NCBI GenBank assembly: GCA_947631285.1
Contig: CANRKS010000017.1
Location: 1-14,641 of the forward strand
Length of the DNA stretch: 14,641 nt
Origin: an uncultured Bacilli bacterium
GTDB lineage: Bacteria; Bacillota_I; Bacilli_A; RF39; UBA660
Direction of reading: 5' to 3'
Shown: one piece after another, positions 13,434 through 14,641 of the stretch
Layout of the letters: each line of letters begins with the position of its first letter
Position numbering within the stretch: position 1 is the first letter of the stretch
Notes under the pieces: generated by a model
What the model saw: only the letters and a program-made list of their open reading frames with translations
Told to the model about the DNA's origin: nothing
Database searches by the model: none
Translations under genes and position numbers: made by a program

Positions 13434-14641
13434 TTATCCTACATTAGTTATATAGTAAGGGCTTTTTATAGTTCCTTGACCTTTTAACATTATTTTGCTT
13501 CCATCTAAATAGAAGACAGGACGAGTTGAAATCTGAACGCTATAAGACACGGGAGACAAAGCCCCCTTCTTATTTATAGTATTAGCGCAATTATTTCCTG
13601 TACCCCACTCACCACTATCAGTCATCGTCCATTCGTTTGCTACCATTGGCTGTTGCAGTGTACCATATAATGGTGTTCCGGTATTAGTTAGCCCATTTAA
13701 TCCTTGACTAATATATAACCAGCTACTTGTACTTGTACCATAGGCATATAAATAATCACTGGCATACATCAATCCTATTGAATTACCATTTTCTAATTTT
13801 TCTTTCCTTTCGTCGGCATACGTTGTCTTGGCTACCGATGCCGAACTAATACCACAATACCAGGTTGGATGCTCAACGATTAAGTTTTTCCATTTATCTT
13901 CTTGCAAATATTTATAATATGGATTTCCCATAAAATAACTATCATTTTCTGCTGTACTATTTAAATAATTATACATATTTGACCCAGGCCAGCCTATATC
14001 GAAAGCGTTATTTGAAAACCAAGCAAATTCTGTACCTGATGAAGACGATCCGATTAATCCGTCTTTGGTACTTATTCTGGTTGCTTTTATGACTTTGATT
14101 TCATTAGTATTTTTATCTAAGCCAATAATTCGATACATATATTGATCTAAATTATTTAAACATGTATTAGAATCTTTTGTTCCAAAACATATATAGTTAT
14201 CGGTTACTTCTGTTGTTGTTCCCACAAATCTTCTTAAGGTATCTAAATCTTCTTCCGCTACTCCGGCACTTGTTAATTCTTCATTTCTTGTTTGTAATGC
14301 CCCAGAACTTTCTAATGCCCCACTTGTGGAATTAGCTAATATTTGCTCTATTGCCGGTCTTGGTGCATTTCCACACACTAAATTTTTTACTATTATCCTG
14401 ATTTTTAAGGTTTTACCTGCTAAGTATGATTGATCTGATTCTGTATTATTTACTTTCAAATATCCTGTTATTGATGCTTCAGCACTTTCACTTACACTTA
14501 ATTCTACTTCTATCTCTTTTGTTACAGATGCTGGTATTTCTTCACTTAATAAATCATATAAGTCAATTGTTTCTTCTGTTTTGCCAGAAGTAATATATAA
14601 TATCGTATCTCCTTTTTGCAATGCTTTACCCATAGAATCAT
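13434..14641 (-). CDS. Surface-protein C-terminal region, N-terminus cut by the window edge
   Basis: The frame is open to the window edge. An ATG at 14633 exists, but the codons before it (GAT TCT) continue the frame and no ribosome-binding site can be judged, so the signal peptide is probably outside the window. Roughly the first 90 visible residues read as a beta-rich module (EIEVELSVSESAEASITGYL, then YLAGKTLKIRIIVKN). From about residue 146 of the ATG-numbered protein a module begins with DNYICFGT and YMYRIIGLDKNTNEIKVI, continues with FAWFSNNAFDIGW and SIGLMYASDYLYAYG, and ends with STRPVFYLDGSKIMLKGQG and SPYYITN. From memory, this type of module recurs at the C-terminus of surface proteins of gut Firmicutes, with no known enzymatic role. 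There is no LPXTG motif or C-terminal anchor. G+C is higher than in the housekeeping genes. Confidence 0.75.
   Translation of the reverse strand, partial: DSMGKALQKGDTILYITSGKTEETIDLYDLLSEEIPASVTKEIEVELSVSESAEASITGYLKVNNTESDQSYLAGKTLKIRIIVKNLVCGNAPRPAIEQILANSTSGALESSGALQTRNEELTSAGVAEEDLDTLRRFVGTTTEVTDNYICFGTKDSNTCLNNLDQYMYRIIGLDKNTNEIKVIKATRISTKDGLIGSSSSGTEFAWFSNNAFDIGWPGSNMYNYLNSTAENDSYFMGNPYYKYLQEDKWKNLIVEHPTWYCGISSASVAKTTYADERKEKLENGNSIGLMYASDYLYAYGTSTSSWLYISQGLNGLTNTGTPLYGTLQQPMVANEWTMTDSGEWGTGNNCANTINKKGALSPVSYSVQISTRPVFYLDGSKIMLKGQGTIKSPYYITNVG

Noticed and set aside
1..14641. Mycoplasma-type genetic code (UGA = Trp)
   Set aside because: ruvX, DUF1292, the yrrN-like gene and the SpoVID-like gene end in TGA at the expected family ends, and Trp is encoded by TGG.
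1..14641. CRISPR arrays, tRNA/rRNA genes, insertion sequences, riboswitches
   Set aside because: No regularly spaced direct repeats, cloverleaf-like segments, transposase ORFs or long structured leaders were seen; all gaps between genes are short and explained by promoters and terminators.

Overview
The window is AT-rich (hand counts on sampled lines: about 23-28% G+C in the housekeeping part). It reads as chromosome of a low-GC Gram-positive of the Bacilli, most likely an uncultivated, gut-type, reduced-genome lineage related to the Mollicutes/RF39-like groups; that placement is inference. Several genes end in TGA where their families normally end, so the standard bacterial code applies. MltG and IreB imply a peptidoglycan wall. 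Almost every gene lies on the minus strand.

Read 5'->3' on the minus strand, from high to low coordinates, there are five blocks. (1) A 5'-truncated surface protein (14641-13434) ends at a hairpin terminator. (2) A tightly overlapping operon runs ireB, ruvX, DUF1292 (yrzB), mltG, trmR (yrrM), a trhP1-like U32 gene (yrrN) and trhP2 (yrrO). It is followed by greA, which has its own promoter inside the end of yrrO. This is the Bacillus subtilis yrzL-yrrK-yrzB-yrrL-yrrM-yrrN-yrrO-(udk)-greA order with udk missing. (3) A two-gene unit with its own promoter encodes a cytosolic transglutaminase-like protein and a protein I do not recognise. (4) tig and lon follow, each with a sigma-A type promoter and a terminator. 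(5) A SpoVID-like LysM protein and a YsxE/CotS-like kinase-fold protein follow lon, recalling the B. subtilis tig-...-lonA-...-spoVID-ysxE neighbourhood with the intervening genes removed. At the left end are a possible small plus-strand membrane ORF and a second, 3'-truncated secreted protein (647-1).

Functionally, block 2 combines cell-wall control (IreB, MltG), a Holliday-junction/rRNA-processing nuclease (RuvX) and wobble-uridine modification (TrhP makes ho5U34, TrmR methylates it to mo5U34). GreA serves transcription, Tig and Lon serve protein folding and turnover, and the spoVID-ysxE pair points to a spore-forming ancestry. Five -35/-10 pairs with exactly 17-bp spacers precede ireB, greA, the transglutaminase-like gene, tig and lon. 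Both flanking surface genes look less AT-rich than the core. No RNA genes, insertion sequences or CRISPR arrays were seen, and no stretch above 300 bases lacks a gene.
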